Assembly: GCF_001011035.1 (NCBI RefSeq)
Contig: NZ_CP011492.1
Location: 682,001 to 746,000, forward strand
Direction: 5' to 3'
DNA length: 64,000 bases
Source: Streptomyces sp. CNQ-509
GTDB taxonomy: Bacteria > Actinomycetota > Actinomycetes > Streptomycetales > Streptomycetaceae
The translations under genes were made by a program, and so were the position numbers. Below, piece by piece: positions 1 to 8,920 of the stretch. Below the pieces are notes generated by a model. It was given only the letters and a program-made list of their open reading frames with translations, had not been told where the DNA came from and ran no database searches. Within the stretch, counting starts at the first letter, position 1. Every line of letters starts with the position of its first letter.

Positions 1-216
1 GTTGCCCAGCTCGGGCACGGCGAGCGCGATGATACCCGTACGACCTTTGCGCAGGTGGCGGGCGGTGAGGTTGGGGCGGTAACCCAGCTCGTCGATCGCC
101 TGCTGCACCCGCGCCCGCATCGCCGGCGTGACGTGCGGATAGTTGTTGACCACGTTCGAGACGGTCTTCACCGACACGCCCGCCCGCTCGGCCACATCCT
201 TCAGGCTGACTCTCAA
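1..216 (-). CDS. LacI-family transcriptional regulator (5' part only)
   Basis: This is the N-terminal end of a LacI-type repressor; the rest lies beyond the left edge of the window. The minus strand encodes a typical LacI helix-turn-helix: 'VSLKDVAERAGVSVKTVSN' followed by 'VVNNYPHVTPAMRARV' and the hinge-region 'IDELGYRPNLTARHLRKG'. I chose a TTG start at 216 because AGGAGG lies about six bases upstream. An in-frame ATG at 243 would place that Shine-Dalgarno inside the gene. It is divergent from the GH2/GH127 genes, so it most likely represses them and itself in response to a sugar released by those enzymes. The effector domain is not in view, so the ligand cannot be guessed. Confidence 0.9.
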   Translation of the reverse strand, partial: MRVSLKDVAERAGVSVKTVSNVVNNYPHVTPAMRARVQQAIDELGYRPNLTARHLRKGRTGIIALAVPELGN

Positions 217-287
217 CGCGTTCCTCCTACGCCGTTTGGTCATGCACTGGACACAACGCAGGAGGCGTGCTGTCATGCCAACTGCCC

Positions 288-307
288 TTGTTTCCAACGT
301 TATACAA
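288..307. promoter_or_regulatory. Candidate LacI operator and overlapping divergent promoters
   Basis: The segment between the lacI-like gene and the GH2 gene is locally AT-rich and centred on AACGTT (296-301), the kind of CG-centred core bound by LacI-family proteins. Outer TTGT (288-291) and ACAA (304-307) arms are offset by one base, so the dyad is imperfect. TATACA (301-306) could be a -10 box for the GH2 gene, and on the other strand TATAAC (304-299) a -10 for the regulator. No clear -35 is seen. The assignment rests on position and core sequence only. Confidence 0.35.
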
Positions 308-365
308 GACGCCCGGGGGCAAGGGCAGCCCCAGCACCCGCATTCTCCGACTTCCGGAGGTACCC

Positions 366-3029
366 GTGCACCCCTCGCTCAGACGCGTACGACGGCGACT
401 ACTCCGCTGGCCGACGCCCATCCTCGCGGCACTCGCCCTGACCCTGGTCCCCGCCGGTCCCGGCTTCTCGGCCACGAGCGCCGACCGCCCGGCCGCCGCC
501 GAGGCCGCCGACTCCCGCGCAGCCGCGGAGGTCCACGGCCTCAAGGGCGAGTACTACACCCACAGCGCCCCCGGCGCGTTCGACTTCGACCAGTTGAAGG
601 CCACCGCCTTCGACCCGTCGCTCGACTTCGACAACCTGGAGCCGCGCCTCGCGGCCCGCGCCGGGCAGGCCGACCACGTCAGCGTCCGCTGGACCGGCGG
701 GATCACCCCCGAGGTCTCCGGCGCGCACACCTTCCACGTCAGCGCGGACAACGGTTTCCGGCTGTGGGTGGACGGCGAGATCGTCATCGACCACTGGATC
801 GACGACTGGGACAAGGAGCAGACCTCGCAGCCCGTGACCCTGGAGGCGGGCCGCACGTACGACATCAAGGTGGAGTACTTCGAGCACTACGGCGGCTCGA
901 ACTTCCACCTGCGCTGGACCAAGCCCGGCGTCCAGAAGGAGGCCGTGCCGCAGTCCGCGTTCACGCTCCCCGCGGACTTCGACTACACCGGTCCCACCGA
1001 CGTCGCCGTGCAGCCCGACGGCCGCACGCTGACCATGGACTTCGCCCAGCCGCTCACCGCTCCCCCGGCGACGTTCGACGAGCATCTGGAGACCGTCATC
1101 GGCGGCGCCGACTGGCCGCGGGCCGCGGCCGAGCTGGATCCTGACGACCCCTCGCGGCTGATCGTCCCGCTCGACGAGCCGGTGGTCGGCCAGGGTGGCT
1201 CCGCCGATGTGCGCTACGACGGCGAGGGCGGCCTGACCGGCGCCGACGGCTCCGACATCGGCGAGTTCTGGACCTCGGGGGCGAATGACTCCGAGTACCA
1301 GTTGCGGACGAAGTGGGCCGACGACGTCGACGAGGACGCCCCGCTCCCGGAGTACCCGCGCCCGCAGCTCACCCGCGAGGACTGGCAGAGCCTCAACGGC
1401 ACCTGGCAGTTCGCCGGCGCCACGGAGGGCGAGAGCCCGCCGTTCGGCCGCACGCTGGACGAGAAGATCGTCGTGCCCTACCCGGTCGAGTCCGAGCTGT
1501 CCGGCGTCCAGCGGCACGAGGAGCGCATGTGGTACAAGCGCACCTTCACCGTGCCGCGTGACTGGGGCGTCGGCCAGCACGGCGAGCGGCTCCAGCTCAA
1601 CTTCGACGCGGTCGACTGGAAGGCCGACGTCTGGCTCAACGGCAAGCAGGTCGCGTCCCACAAGGGCGGCTACGACCGGTTCAGCGCCGACGTCACCCAG
1701 GCCCTGCGCGGCAGCGGCAAGCAGGAGCTGATCGTCGGGGTCTACGACCCGACCGACTCCGCCGACGGCGAGAACCCGCCGATGGGCAAGCAGCGGCTGT
1801 CGCCCAGCGGCATCTGGTACACCTCCTCCTCCGGCATCTGGCAGTCCGTGTGGATGGAGCCGGTGCCCACCGACCGCGCCGAGGACCTGAAGATCACCCC
1901 CGACGTGGCCGGCGAGCAGGCCGCCGTCCAGGTGCGCGGCGTCCGCGACGGGGTGCCGGTCACCGCCACCGCGTACGACGGCCGCCGCGAGGTCGGCACC
2001 GCCACCGGGAAGACCGGCGAGCCGCTGACCGTGCCCGTGCCCGACCCGAAGCTGTGGTCCCCCGACGACCCGCACCTGTACGACCTGAAGGTGACGGTCG
2101 GCCGCGGTCCCTCGGCCGACCAGGTGCGCGGCTACTTCGGCATGCGGACCGTGGGCGTCGAGACGATCGACGGGCAGCAGCGGATGACGCTCAACGGCGA
2201 GCCGGTCTTCGCCATGGCCACCCTCGACCAGGGCTTCTGGCCCGAGGGCATCCACACCGCACCCACCGACAAGGCGCTCAAGTACGACCTCGAGATGCAC
2301 AAGGAGATGGGCTTCAACTCCGTGCGCAAGCACATCAAGGTCGAGCCCGACCGGTGGTTCTACCACGCCGACAAGCTGGGCCTGCTGGTGTGGCAGGACA
2401 TGCCGTCGATGAACACCAAGACGCCCTCGCAGGACTCCCGCACCCAGTTCGAGCACGAGCTGAAGGAGATGATCGAGCAGCACGACAGCCACCCGTCGGT
2501 GGTCATGTGGGTGACGTTCAACGAGGGCTGGGGCCAGTACGACCAGGCCCGTATCGCCGACTACGCCAAGGAGCTGGACCCGGCGCGGCTGGTCAACAAC
2601 ATGAGCGGCCACAACTGCTGCGGCGCGGTCGACGGCGGCAACGGCGACATCTCCGACGCGCACGGCTATCCGAGCGCGCAACTGCCCAATCCGGACGGCA
2701 CACGCGCGCTCGTCAGCGGCGAGTACGGCGGCCTCGGGCTGGCCATCCCGGGCCACGCCTGGCCGGTGCGGCACACCTACGTGGGCGTCGACCGCGAGGC
2801 GTACACCGAGGAGTACCTGATCAAGCTGGCCGAAGTCGAGCGGTTCGCCGCCTGCAACGGCAGCAGCGGCGCCGTCTACACCCAGATCACGGATGTGGAG
2901 GGCGAGCTGAACGGACTGCTCACCTACGACCGCAAGGTCCTCAAGCCCGATGTGGAACGCATCAGGGCCGCCCATGAGGCGCTGATCGAGGGGGCCGCTG
3001 ACGGCACCCTCACCTGCGACGCCTCCTGA
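366..3029 (+). CDS. Secreted PA14-domain glycoside hydrolase family 2 protein
   Basis: Predicted extracellular GH2 enzyme (beta-galactosidase/beta-glucuronidase superfamily), 887 residues. The GTG start at 366 has GGAGG just upstream and puts an Arg-rich n-region and a hydrophobic signal ('ILAALALTLVPAGPGFSA') at the N-terminus. A PA14 sugar-binding module spans about residues 55-200. The GH2 jelly-roll ('VDWKADVWLNGKQVASHKGG'), immunoglobulin-like and TIM-barrel domains follow. The acid/base Glu is in 'WVTFNEGWGQYD' (E720) and the probable nucleophile in 'VSGEYGGLGL' (E786). A strong hairpin separates it from the GH127 gene downstream, but both face the divergent LacI gene. With a beta-L-arabinofuranosidase-like neighbour, a plant or cell-wall arabinogalactan-type substrate is possible. 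The exact sugar specificity is not readable from sequence. Confidence 0.9.
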   Translation: MHPSLRRVRRRLLRWPTPILAALALTLVPAGPGFSATSADRPAAAEAADSRAAAEVHGLKGEYYTHSAPGAFDFDQLKATAFDPSLDFDNLEPRLAARAGQADHVSVRWTGGITPEVSGAHTFHVSADNGFRLWVDGEIVIDHWIDDWDKEQTSQPVTLEAGRTYDIKVEYFEHYGGSNFHLRWTKPGVQKEAVPQSAFTLPADFDYTGPTDVAVQPDGRTLTMDFAQPLTAPPATFDEHLETVIGGADWPRAAAELDPDDPSRLIVPLDEPVVGQGGSADVRYDGEGGLTGADGSDIGEFWTSGANDSEYQLRTKWADDVDEDAPLPEYPRPQLTREDWQSLNGTWQFAGATEGESPPFGRTLDEKIVVPYPVESELSGVQRHEERMWYKRTFTVPRDWGVGQHGERLQLNFDAVDWKADVWLNGKQVASHKGGYDRFSADVTQALRGSGKQELIVGVYDPTDSADGENPPMGKQRLSPSGIWYTSSSGIWQSVWMEPVPTDRAEDLKITPDVAGEQAAVQVRGVRDGVPVTATAYDGRREVGTATGKTGEPLTVPVPDPKLWSPDDPHLYDLKVTVGRGPSADQVRGYFGMRTVGVETIDGQQRMTLNGEPVFAMATLDQGFWPEGIHTAPTDKALKYDLEMHKEMGFNSVRKHIKVEPDRWFYHADKLGLLVWQDMPSMNTKTPSQDSRTQFEHELKEMIEQHDSHPSVVMWVTFNEGWGQYDQARIADYAKELDPARLVNNMSGHNCCGAVDGGNGDISDAHGYPSAQLPNPDGTRALVSGEYGGLGLAIPGHAWPVRHTYVGVDREAYTEEYLIKLAEVERFAACNGSSGAVYTQITDVEGELNGLLTYDRKVLKPDVERIRAAHEALIEGAADGTLTCDAS

Positions 3030-3050
3030 CACACCGCCCGTTCCCCGCAC

Positions 3051-3078
3051 CCCGGCCGCGGCGCCAGCCGCGGCCGGG
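3051..3078 (+). terminator. Hairpin between GH2 and GH127 genes
   Basis: A perfect 12-bp stem (3051-3062 with 3067-3078) closes a four-base GCCA loop. Flanking CCCGTTCCCC and GGGGACGGG can extend it. There is no T-run, as is usual for actinomycete terminators. It may terminate or only attenuate transcription into the GH127 gene. Confidence 0.6.
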
Positions 3079-3178
3079 ACAGGGGACGGGCCCCGCGTGC
3101 CCCGGCGGTACCACCGGGGCGCCCCCGAACACCAGGCACCAGGCACCCCCTCACCTTCCAGGCACCCAGGGACCCGAC

Positions 3179-5608
3179 ATGCCTCCTCCGCTGAACCGCC
3201 GCCACTTCCTGCACGCCTCCGCCGCCGGGGCCGGCGCGCTCGCCCTCGGCGCCACCGCCCTCCCGGCCCACGCGTACGGGCCGGCCGCCGGCAGGGCCGC
3301 CGGCACCCCGTACGCGGCCGCCGCCTTCGGCAAGCTGCCCCTCGGCAGCGTCACCGCGCGCGGCTGGCTCGCCGGGCAGCTCGGCACCCTCCTCGGCGGG
3401 CTCTTCGGCCGCTACGACCGGATCTCCCACTTCCTCGACCACGACGGCTCCGGCTGGGTGCACCCCGACCGCGCCGGCTGGGAGGAGGTCACGTACTGGC
3501 TGCGCGGCTACGTCTCGCTCGCCGCGCTCACCGGCGACTCCGCCGCGCAGGCCACCGCCCGCCGCTGGATCGACGCCATCCTCGCCACCGGACAGCCCGA
3601 CGGCTTCTTCGGCCCCACCCGGCTGCGCACCGCACTCAACGGCGGCCCCGACTTCTGGCCGTACCTGCCGCTGCTCCAGGCGCTGCGGAGCCACGAGGAG
3701 TTCACCGGCGACGAGCGGATCGTGCCCTTCGTGCTGCCCTTCCTGCGGTACATGAACGCGCAGGGCAAGGGCGCGTTCGACTCCAGCTGGGTGTCCAAGC
3801 GGTGGGGCGACGGCATCGACATCGCGTACTGGCTGCACGCCCGCACCGGCGAGGACTTCCTGCTGGAGCTGACGGACAAGATGCACCGGTGGGGCGGGAA
3901 CTGGGTGGACAACTTCCCCGACCTGCACAACGTCAACGTCGCCCAGGGCTTCCGGGAGCCCGCGCAGTACGCGCTGCGCGCCGGCGACGCCGCTCTCACC
4001 CGGGCGACGTACCGCGGCTACGAGCGGATCCTCGCGGAGTACGGGCAGTTCCCCGGCGGCGGCTTCGCCGGCGACGAGAACGCCAGGCCCGGCTTCGGCG
4101 ACCCCCGGCAGGGCTTCGAGACCTGCGGCATCGTCGAGTTCATGGCCAGCCACGAGCTGCTGACCCGGATCACCGGCGACGCGCTGTGGGCCGACCGCTG
4201 CGAGGAGCTGGCGTTCAACCTGCTGCCCGCCGCCACCGACCCGGCTGGCCGCGGCGTCCACTACGCGACGAGCGCCAACTCGATCGACCTGGACGACGTG
4301 CGCAAGAACGACGGCCAGTTCCAGAACGGCTTCGCGATGCAGTCGTTCCAGCCGGGCGTCGACCAGTACCGCTGCTGCCCGCACAACTACGGCATGGGCT
4401 GGCCGTACTTCACCGAGGAGCTGTGGCTGAGCACGCCGGACGGCGGGCTCGCGGCGGCGATGTACGCGCCGTGCGAGGTGCGCACCCGGGTGCGCGGCAC
4501 CGAGGTGACGATCACCGAGGAGACCGACTACCCGTTCACCGAGATCGTCACCCTGCGGATCGGCGCCGCCCGCAAGGTGCCCTTCACACTGCGGCTGCGC
4601 GTGCCCGGCTGGTGCGACGCACCGGAGGTGACGGTCAACGGGCGGCCGGTGACGGCGGCTCCGGGGCCGGGCTTCGCCCCGGTGAAGCGGACCTGGGCGC
4701 GCGGCGACACCGTCGTGCTGCGGCTGCCGCAGCGCACCTCGGTGCGGGTGTGGGACGCCAACGGCGGCGCGGTGAGCGTCGACCGGGGGCCGCTGACGTA
4801 CGCGCTGCGCATCGGCGAATCGTACGAGCGCATCGGCGGCAGCGACGACTTCCCGCACTTCGCCGTGCACGCCACCACCCCGTGGAACTACGCCCTGGCC
4901 CCCGACGCCCCGGCGGGCCTCGCGTTCCACCGCGACGACGGGCCGCTGACCGGCGACCCGTTCACCCACGAGCACACCCCGGTGCGCATCACCGCACCCG
5001 CGCGCCGGCTGCCGGAGTGGGTGGCCGACCGGCAGCGCGTCGTCGCGCCGCTGCAGCAGAGCCCGGCCCGCAGTACGGAGACGCCGGAGGCGGTGACGCT
5101 GATCCCGATGGGCGCGGCCCGGCTGCGGATCACGGCGTTCCCGACGGCGGACCCGGACGGCACGCCGTGGACCCCGGAGCCCCCGCACCACCGGGTGGAG
5201 AACAAGCACAGCGGCAAGGTGCTCGCCGTCGACCGGATGTCGCTGTCGGACGGCGCGCGGGTCCACCAGTTCGACAACTCGGGCACGTCCGACCACTCCT
5301 GGCAGTTGCTGGAGCGGGGCGACGGGCTGCTGGTGATCCGCAACGGCCACAGCGGCAAGGTGCTCGCCGTCGACGGCGGCTCGACGGCGAACAGCGCGCC
5401 CGTCGTGCAGTACGAGGACGACGGCGCCCCTGACCACCTGTGGCGGATCGTGCCCGACGCGGACGGCTGGTTCCGCATCCGCAACGAGCACAGCGGCAAG
5501 GTGCTCGGCGTGGACGGCATGTCGGCGTCGAACAGCGCGCAGGTGGTGCAGTACGACGACAACGGCACCGCGGACCACCTGTGGCGACTGGCCGCGGCCC
5601 CGGCCTGA
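3179..5608 (+). CDS. Secreted GH127 beta-L-arabinofuranosidase-like protein with ricin-type lectin tail
   Basis: An 809-residue exported enzyme. The N-terminus carries a Tat-like signal ('NRRHFLHASAAGAGALALGA'). Residues about 35-620 are a GH127 (formerly DUF1680) catalytic region. The family's zinc/thiolate site is visible: 'FETCG' gives E314 and C316, and 'YRCCPHNYG' gives C399 and C400, matching the Glu/Cys/Cys-Cys layout of characterised beta-L-arabinofuranosidases in which one Cys of the CC pair is the nucleophile. Residues about 670-809 hold three ricin-B-type lectin repeats spaced 47-48 residues apart, each starting with 'HSGKVL'. It follows the GH2 gene and probably belongs to the same LacI-controlled unit, acting outside the cell on arabinofuranosyl-containing glycans. 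The lectin would hold it on polysaccharide. Other GH127 activities cannot be excluded. Confidence 0.9.
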   Translation: MPPPLNRRHFLHASAAGAGALALGATALPAHAYGPAAGRAAGTPYAAAAFGKLPLGSVTARGWLAGQLGTLLGGLFGRYDRISHFLDHDGSGWVHPDRAGWEEVTYWLRGYVSLAALTGDSAAQATARRWIDAILATGQPDGFFGPTRLRTALNGGPDFWPYLPLLQALRSHEEFTGDERIVPFVLPFLRYMNAQGKGAFDSSWVSKRWGDGIDIAYWLHARTGEDFLLELTDKMHRWGGNWVDNFPDLHNVNVAQGFREPAQYALRAGDAALTRATYRGYERILAEYGQFPGGGFAGDENARPGFGDPRQGFETCGIVEFMASHELLTRITGDALWADRCEELAFNLLPAATDPAGRGVHYATSANSIDLDDVRKNDGQFQNGFAMQSFQPGVDQYRCCPHNYGMGWPYFTEELWLSTPDGGLAAAMYAPCEVRTRVRGTEVTITEETDYPFTEIVTLRIGAARKVPFTLRLRVPGWCDAPEVTVNGRPVTAAPGPGFAPVKRTWARGDTVVLRLPQRTSVRVWDANGGAVSVDRGPLTYALRIGESYERIGGSDDFPHFAVHATTPWNYALAPDAPAGLAFHRDDGPLTGDPFTHEHTPVRITAPARRLPEWVADRQRVVAPLQQSPARSTETPEAVTLIPMGAARLRITAFPTADPDGTPWTPEPPHHRVENKHSGKVLAVDRMSLSDGARVHQFDNSGTSDHSWQLLERGDGLLVIRNGHSGKVLAVDGGSTANSAPVVQYEDDGAPDHLWRIVPDADGWFRIRNEHSGKVLGVDGMSASNSAQVVQYDDNGTADHLWRLAAAPA

Positions 5609-5614
5609 CCCACG

Positions 5615-6762
5615 CCGGCTGACGCGCGGGCGGCCACGTCCGTCACCAGGGCCGCGCCGGTGGTGGAGGCTCGCGCGTCGCGTGGCGTGCCGGGCAGCAC
5701 CCGGACGCCGTCCGGCAGATCGCGTGCGACCTGCTCCGTTTCGCCGGTCAGCCAGACCCCGCCCGTCGCCGTACGGGTCAGGACGGTGCCGTTCAGCGGC
5801 CCTTCGGCGAGCGTCCGCGGCGTGCGGGCACGCAGCCCTTGCGCGCCGTCCGCGAGCTGCGCGGCGGTCAGATGTCCGGTCCGCGCCCTCTCCTCGCCGT
5901 CTGGTGCCATGAAGACCAGCCCACCGTCCGCGTCCGGCGCCAGTCGGTACGGAGTGCTACCGGTGGCGGCGATGTCGGTCGGTTTCCCGGTGTCCGAGAC
6001 GGAGACGACGCCCCGCCGCGAGCGGCGTACACCTTGCCGCCGACCGGAACCGCCGAGGTCACCTGCCCGGACACCTCGACCGGCGGGGCAGGGTCTGCCC
6101 GCGGCACGTCGACGACCGTCAGCCGGGTGGCGTCATGGTCGCCGCCCGACTGGGCCAGCACCGCCCTGTCGCCCGTCCCGCAGCCGGGGTTGCAGTACGG
6201 CAGACTCGCCTGGGCGGGCAGCCGGCGCACCTCGCCCGAGGCAAGGTTCAAGGTTCACCACCGCGGTGAAGGCGCCCCGCGACATGAGCAGCGGATCGTT
6301 GGTGAAGGTCCGCGGCGCGTAGACGACCACCGCCCATTTCCCCGACCCGGTCACGCAGGCGTTGCCGATCCACCTGTCCGTCTCGAAGCCGGGTTCGGCC
6401 GGCGTGGCTGCCGTGCGCCAGGCGCAGCCGTGGCGGACGTCGGCCACCAGGAGGTGGAACCCCGTGGCGTCTCCCGTTGTGGTCCAGGCCCGGTCGGCGG
6501 AGGACTTCCAGTCCTCGCCCAGCACCTCGGCGCGGACGCCGGGCCCGACCGCGTCGCCGGGCGCGGGCCCGGGAGACGATTCCCCGGCCGGAGTGGCCGG
6601 TTGGAGCTGGTCCCACACGCCCTGCACGGAGGACGGCGGTGGTGCGTGTCCGCCTGAGAGGCCGGAGTCTGCAGCAGACCGGCGCCGAGCACGAGGGCAA
6701 GCAACCCGGCAAGCCGGCCGCGGCGGCTGCGTCACCCGCGCCTGGACATCGAAAATCGCCCC
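5615..6762 (-). pseudogene. Frameshifted remnant of a large secreted (RHS/polymorphic-toxin-like) protein, N-terminal part
   Basis: Three reading frames on the minus strand join into one protein: a signal-peptide stretch ('LLALVLGAGLLQTPASQA'), then 'WDQLQPATPAGESSP' through 'WIGNACVTGSGKWAVVVYAP', then 'SGEVRRLPAQASLPYCNPGC', then 'DTGKPTDIAATGSTPYRLA' and 'LVFMAPDGEERARTGHL', ending near 5630. The beta-propeller-like N-terminus resembles that of very large secreted Streptomyces proteins with RHS repeats and variable toxin tips; this comes from memory of the family, not a search. At least three frame breaks occur: within the signal peptide (about 6640-6710), at 6243-6256 where AAGGTTC is tandemly duplicated (+7 bp), and a one-base indel near 6016. 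Everything downstream of the first ~330 residues is missing. It is dead as a toxin gene. Confidence 0.7.
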
Positions 6763-6766
6763 ATGA

Positions 6767-7345
6767 TCAACTCAGCTGCCAGGAACTGGCACGGTTGTTC
6801 CAGTTGTTCACGGTGGGGCAGTCCCCTTCGCCGCTCCCGTTCAGATTGGAGCAGGAGTTGATCCAGGCGGAGCGTCCGCCGTCCACGTTGTTGTTGACCC
6901 AGTCCGACAGCCTGATGTCGCACCCGTTGAACGTCTGCACCGAGCTGTATGCATCATTCTCGGACACGCCATCGGGATTGCGCATGACGAACTGCTTGCC
7001 GTAGAGGGTCTGTCTGGCCCAGTCGATATCGCCGGTGCTGTCCGTGCAGACTGCGTAATCGGTCGAGGCAACGGCGGTGGTGGGGCCGGAGTCGTTGAAG
7101 CCGACCCAGTCATAGACCGTCACCAGGTTGCGGAGCTGCTTGACGGACATGTAGCGAGTCGACTCCTCTGCCGTTGCGAAGCACACCGTTTCCTCGTCGG
7201 ACTCGCCGAGGACGAGGACACAGTGCTCGCCGTCGGGGTCGGGGGTCGGCGCTGCCGCGGAGGCCGTCCCCGGCAATGCGAGGGTCAGCACGAGGGCCGC
7301 GCACGACACGGGGGCCAGTGCAGAAAGTTTCCTCAGGCTTGGCAC
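6767..7345 (-). CDS. Small secreted protein, crystallin/inhibitor-like tail
   Basis: A 192-residue exported protein. I prefer the GTG at 7345 because AAGGAGG lies seven bases upstream; an in-frame ATG at 7360 would overlap that site. The signal peptide runs to about residue 30 ('LVLTLALPGTASA'). The mature protein is rich in Asn, Ser, Asp and Trp, with six cysteines that could form disulfides. It ends in 'VNNWNNRASSWQLS', a pattern seen at the C-terminus of small beta/gamma-crystallin-like or I36-type secreted proteins of actinomycetes. The function is unknown. It lies directly beside the toxin-like remnant (about 32 bp), but there is no evidence that it was an immunity or partner protein. 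Confidence 0.75.
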   Translation of the reverse strand: MPSLRKLSALAPVSCAALVLTLALPGTASAAAPTPDPDGEHCVLVLGESDEETVCFATAEESTRYMSVKQLRNLVTVYDWVGFNDSGPTTAVASTDYAVCTDSTGDIDWARQTLYGKQFVMRNPDGVSENDAYSSVQTFNGCDIRLSDWVNNNVDGGRSAWINSCSNLNGSGEGDCPTVNNWNNRASSWQLS

Positions 7346-7460
7346 GAAATCCTCCTTCATGAGAACAGGTCGAATGGTCCGGGATACGAGATCGAGAGCT
7401 CGTTGCGAACTACTCAGACGCGCTGAACTTCGAAGAGTTCACTTTGCGGGTCGACTGTTC

Positions 7461-7811
7461 TCAGGAGCTGTGGGGGTCCCGGCTGTACGGGTGCCGGCCA
7501 CCGGGCTGCGGCTGCTGCTGAGACGCGGGCTCCTGGGCAAACGGGTTGCCGGTGCCCTGCTGGGGCGCCGGCTGCGGTGCAACCTGCAACTGGAACTGCT
7601 CGGACTGCTCCTTGGTTATCTGGCCCGACGCCCCACAGAACGTGCACTGGGTGAAGTACTTCGTCGAGACGGGGAACAGCGGGATGAAGAACAGCGTGAA
7701 CTTCGTGACCCGCTTGAGCAGGCTGTGTGCCGCCGGGTTCCCGCACATGCCGCACAGGAGGTTGATCACGGCGAGCTGGGCCGCGGTGGTCCGGGTACCA
7801 AAGATGATCAC
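7461..7811 (-). CDS. Zinc-ribbon domain protein
   Basis: A 116-residue protein of the small actinobacterial zinc-ribbon family. Residues 19-23 'LCGMCG' and 56-60 'CTFCG' supply two Cys-x2-Cys knuckles for one zinc. Between them lies a hydrophobic stretch ('FTLFFIPLFPVSTKYFTQC') typical of this family. The last ~45 residues are a low-complexity Gln/Pro tail. The role is unknown. The start at 7811 gives a full-length N-terminus ('MIIFGTRTTAAQL'), the usual beginning for this family. It stands alone on the minus strand with no evident operon partner. Confidence 0.85.
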   Translation of the reverse strand: MIIFGTRTTAAQLAVINLLCGMCGNPAAHSLLKRVTKFTLFFIPLFPVSTKYFTQCTFCGASGQITKEQSEQFQLQVAPQPAPQQGTGNPFAQEPASQQQPQPGGRHPYSRDPHSS

Positions 7812-8339
7812 TGTTCTGTCCGCTCCCTCGGAAATGATGTCGAACGGGGGGTGATGCCCTTGGCTGACGCCGCCCGCTCATGCGCTCCACCCGGCTTCCC
7901 AGCCTCGGGCCCCATGTCCGCGCTGCGTCCGTGCCGAACTCCCGGCGCAACGGATGAACGTAGCTGCGGATGCTCGCGACTGCAGAGTCCGGCTGTCTCC
8001 GAGGCCCGCACGAAGGAGAAGGCCCCGGGAGCCTGGACGCGTGGGTTGACGTCGGAGAGGCCGCTGGTCGCACGGACATGACGCTCCCCGTTCCTGGCAT
8101 GGCGATCTGCAGCGGAACAACCCTCCCACACGCGTCTGGTGAAGAACCTTGACGAAATCTGACAGGAGACCCGGCCGCTGCACCAGGACCTGGCGCACAC
8201 GGCCGAAGGCCCTGCGCCCCACACACGGGAGACGCCTGGCGCGAAGGGCGGTGGCCTTGAAGTGGTCGTCGTCCTCACACCGGCCGTCACAACCGCGGTC
8301 GTCGCGGCCGTCAGGAAAGGGCGCCGATCCCGCGGCCCG
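7812..8339. other. Stretch without a supported gene
   Basis: About 530 bases with no frame that looks coding on either strand. Short frames exist, but none has a recognisable family motif or Shine-Dalgarno. The region is less GC-biased at third positions than its neighbours, consistent with decayed sequence upstream of the caspase-like remnant. Confidence 0.4.
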
Positions 8340-8752
8340 GTTCGGTTCGTGATGACCGGTTCCGGCCCGGACGAGACGTCGTACGACAGCGCCGCCGACA
8401 GAACCGCGGAGACGCGAACAGTCGGGGACGCAGGCCCAGTCTCTTCACCGAGCACCTGGTCGCCGGGCTGCGCCACGGAGCCGTGGGCCACGACGGCTCC
8501 GTCACGGTCACCGACGTCTACCACTATGTGCACGCAAGGCTCAGGGCACTTCCTCAGCAACCGCTGATGAAGACCGACGGGCGGGCCGGTCAGGTGTGGC
8601 TGGCTCGCAGGCCGCTGCGGCGGGAGCCCGGCTCGGCCGGGACGGACGGCACCCCTCGGCCCGTCGACGTCATCGGCCTGCCCGCAGAGGAGCAGTGGGT
8701 CGCCGTCCGCACCCCGCAGGGAGTGCTCCGGCCACGCGGCAGGGCGCGCTAG
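8340..8752 (+). pseudogene. 3' remnant of a caspase-like (peptidase C14) gene
   Basis: A plus-strand frame reads 'SLFTEHLVAGLRHGAVGHDG' and then 'SVTVTDVYHYVHARLRALPQ'. This resembles the end of Streptomyces caspase-fold proteins, where a 'LFT.HLV.G...G.AD.DGDG..T.DELY.YV' segment follows the peptidase domain. Just upstream, in another frame, 'MTGSGPDETSYDSAADRT' looks like the preceding part, so at least one frameshift separates them. The His/Cys catalytic region is absent. No start codon with a good ribosome-binding site serves the surviving tail. The assignment is by motif memory and needs a profile search. Confidence 0.4.
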
Positions 8753-8920
8753 CCGGACGGGGTGTGGGCTCCGCTGCCGCGTGCGGCCCCGGAACCGGTC
8801 GGTCATCGCCGGGGCCCGTCCGGCGTGCCGAATGTCCCCGAGAAGTCCCAGGGACTCACCGTGCCCGTCAGGAAGCTCACATCATCGCAGTTCAAGGGCG
8901 CTTTCCCTACCATGGGCACC

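Noticed and set aside
399..3146. 915-codon open frame on the minus strand opposite the GH2 gene
   Set aside because: Biased Val/Leu/Arg/Gly composition, no start context and no motifs. It mirrors the codon bias of the GH2 gene.
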